Assembly: GCF_013282155.1 (NCBI RefSeq)
Contig: NZ_BLWI01000008.1
Span: forward strand, 186,001-250,000
Length of the DNA: 64,000 bases
Source of the DNA: Sulfitobacter sp. HGT1
GTDB taxonomy: Bacteria; Pseudomonadota; Alphaproteobacteria; Rhodobacterales; Rhodobacteraceae
Direction: 5' to 3'
The notes under the pieces were generated by a model, which searched no databases, was not told the DNA's origin, and saw only the letters and a list, made by a program, of their open reading frames with translations. Positions 62,716-64,000 of this stretch are shown piece by piece. The position numbers were made by a program, and so were the translations under genes. The stretch's first letter is position 1; every line of letters begins with the position of its first letter.

Positions 62716-64000
62716 ATGAAAGCCAAAGGCAATAGCCTCACGAAAACCGCAGTCTGGGTATTGATGGGCCTGCTGATCCTTGGCCTTGGCGGCTTTGGCG
62801 CGGTCAACCTGTCGGGCAATATACGCACGGTTGGCAAGGTCGGGGACAAGGAAATCTCGGTCGATAACTATGCCCGCGAGCTGCAACAGCAGATCCGCAG
62901 TATTGAAAGCCAGACCGGCGAAACGCTGCCCTTTCAGCAAGCTCAGGCCATCGGTCTGGATCGCGCCGTTTTGCAGCGCCTTGTCCGCCTGCGCGCGCTG
63001 GATAACGAAGCCGAGCAGATGGGCCTGTCCATCGGCGACGAGAACCTGCGCCAGCGGATCGTCGAAATCCCTGCGTTTCAGGGTGTGAGCGGCGATTTTG
63101 ACCGCGAGGGGTACCGCTTTGCGCTTCAGCAGGCCGGGCTGAGCGAGAGCGAGTTCGAAGTGTCGTTGCGCGAAGAAGCGGGCCGCACCTTGTTGCAAGA
63201 CGCGATCACCAGCGGCGTTGCCATGCCCGATGCTTTTGCCAAGACGTTGGTCGATTATGTCGGCGCGAAACGCAGCTTTACCTGGGCGGCCCTGAACGAG
63301 GTCGATCTGGCCGCACCCGTTCCTGCCCCGACGGATGCGCAATTGCAGACCTATTATGATGAAAACACCGATCAGTTTATGCTGCCTGCCAGCAAATCGA
63401 TCACCTATATTCTGCTGACCCCCGGCGACGTGCTGGACGAAGTCGAAGTATCCGACGCTGATTTGCAGCAAGCCTATGAAGAGCGTTCCGCCGAATATAT
63501 CCAGCCCGAACGCCGCCTGGTGGAACGTTTGGTTTTTGCCGACGAGACAAGCGCCGATCAGGCCGCAGCAGCGCTTGAAGTCAATGGCACAACCTTTGAA
63601 GCACTGGTTCTGGACCGGGGTCTGGCCCTTGAGGATGTGGATATGGGCGATGTGGCCCAGCAGGATCTGGGGGCCGCTGGTGATGCGGTCTTTGCCGCCG
63701 AAGTCGAGGATGTCGTGGGGCCGCTGCCCACCAATCTGGGCCCTGCATTGTTCCGCATCAACGGTGTTTTGCCGTCGCTGAACACCACCTTCGAAGAAGC
63801 CCGCCCCGCCTTGCAGCAAGATCTTGCAGGCGACCGTGCGATCCGCCAGGTCGAAGTCCGCGCCCGCGATCTGGACGATCAGCTTGCCGGTGGTGCCACG
63901 CTTGAGCAACTGGCCGAAGAAACCAAGATGACCCTTGGCAAGATCGAATGGACCCAAGACAGTGACGAAGACATCGCCGGTTACGCCGGTTTCCGCGAGG
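62716..64000 (+). CDS. PpiD/SurA-type peptidyl-prolyl isomerase (3' end outside window)
   Basis: The first 428 residues of a periplasmic foldase anchored by one N-terminal helix (TAVWVLMGLLILGLGGFGAV). A SurA_N-like chaperone part follows (VGDKEISVDNYARELQQQI, LVRLRALDNEAEQMGL), then parvulin-like segments (FMLPASKSITYILLTP and a second region with LEVNGTTFEALV). The order fits PpiD, which helps outer-membrane proteins fold. AAAAGGG precedes the ATG. The reading frame is open to base 64000. Confidence 0.88.
   Translation, partial: MKAKGNSLTKTAVWVLMGLLILGLGGFGAVNLSGNIRTVGKVGDKEISVDNYARELQQQIRSIESQTGETLPFQQAQAIGLDRAVLQRLVRLRALDNEAEQMGLSIGDENLRQRIVEIPAFQGVSGDFDREGYRFALQQAGLSESEFEVSLREEAGRTLLQDAITSGVAMPDAFAKTLVDYVGAKRSFTWAALNEVDLAAPVPAPTDAQLQTYYDENTDQFMLPASKSITYILLTPGDVLDEVEVSDADLQQAYEERSAEYIQPERRLVERLVFADETSADQAAAALEVNGTTFEALVLDRGLALEDVDMGDVAQQDLGAAGDAVFAAEVEDVVGPLPTNLGPALFRINGVLPSLNTTFEEARPALQQDLAGDRAIRQVEVRARDLDDQLAGGATLEQLAEETKMTLGKIEWTQDSDEDIAGYAGFRE

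Noticed and set aside
1-64000. CRISPR arrays, insertion sequences, prophage or rRNA
   Set aside because: No regularly spaced repeats, transposase, integrase or rRNA-like segment was recognised on either strand.

Overview
The window reads as a chromosome segment of a marine-type alphaproteobacterium, most likely Rhodobacterales (Roseobacter group). The assignment rests on gene content: a NorCBQD-NnrT nitric oxide reductase operon, a pseudoazurin-NirK-NirV cluster, a long adenosylcobalamin-dependent ribonucleotide reductase, a tripartite tricarboxylate transporter and a roseobacter-like type I secretion locus. Most of the window is GC-rich with dense, short-spaced operons. No insertion sequence, prophage, CRISPR array or rRNA was seen. 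One tRNA (Pro, TGG) was found.

Layout. 1-5480 (minus): chemotaxis operon running from a periplasmic sensor-like protein through an MCP, CheD, a STAS protein and CheY to a truncated cheA; the cheD-to-cheA part is markedly AT-rich. 5745-8981 (plus): P1B-type metal ATPase without a metal-binding head, a YraQ/ArsP-type permease and a thioredoxin-like mini-protein, with an FNR-like box before the permease. 9051-12043 (minus): an orphan redox module (FdhI-like cytochrome b, NarI/DsrM-like cytochrome b, HdrD-like Fe-S protein). 12624-14293 (minus): panB-panC. 14946-19014: TetR regulator divergent from a TctCBA transporter, then a strictosidine-synthase/SMP-30 protein.

20322-30250 is a denitrification island for nitrite to NO to N2O: an NsrR-like repressor, a small membrane protein coupled to a group III truncated haemoglobin, pseudoazurin-NirK-NirV, a Dnr/NnrR regulator, a DUF1858 protein, NorCBQD and a tail of three small overlapping genes including a probable nnrT. 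The pseudoazurin and norC promoters carry matching TTG-N8-CAA boxes at about 60 bases from the start codon, so one Dnr/NnrR protein probably drives both. No nitrate or nitrous oxide reductase is present in the window.

30373-39295: a saccharopine-dehydrogenase-like protein, RsmJ, MgtC, an RND efflux pair, a small lipoprotein and a LuxR-type regulator with a partner of unknown function. 39781-46170: a type I secretion operon with two non-RTX cargo proteins. The first begins with Q-rich and LNGNGN tandem repeats; the second carries a recurring GD-x-S-x-I-x-Q-x-N motif also detectable in the first. 46560-47660: an FMN alpha-hydroxy-acid dehydrogenase behind a perfect 22-base palindrome. 47645-53023 (minus): an iron-uptake operon (TonB receptor, PiuC-like oxygenase, ExbB, ExbD, TonB).

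53580-57359 (minus): nrdJ plus a possible 40-residue downstream ORF and a terminator. The nrdJ upstream region has two NrdR-like boxes 31 bases apart and a cluster of DnaA boxes. 57993-64000: tRNA-Pro, DUF192 and double cold-shock genes, pdxH, fabI, gpt, an aminotransferase and the start of a PpiD/SurA-type foldase. All family names come from reading the translations; no database search was possible.
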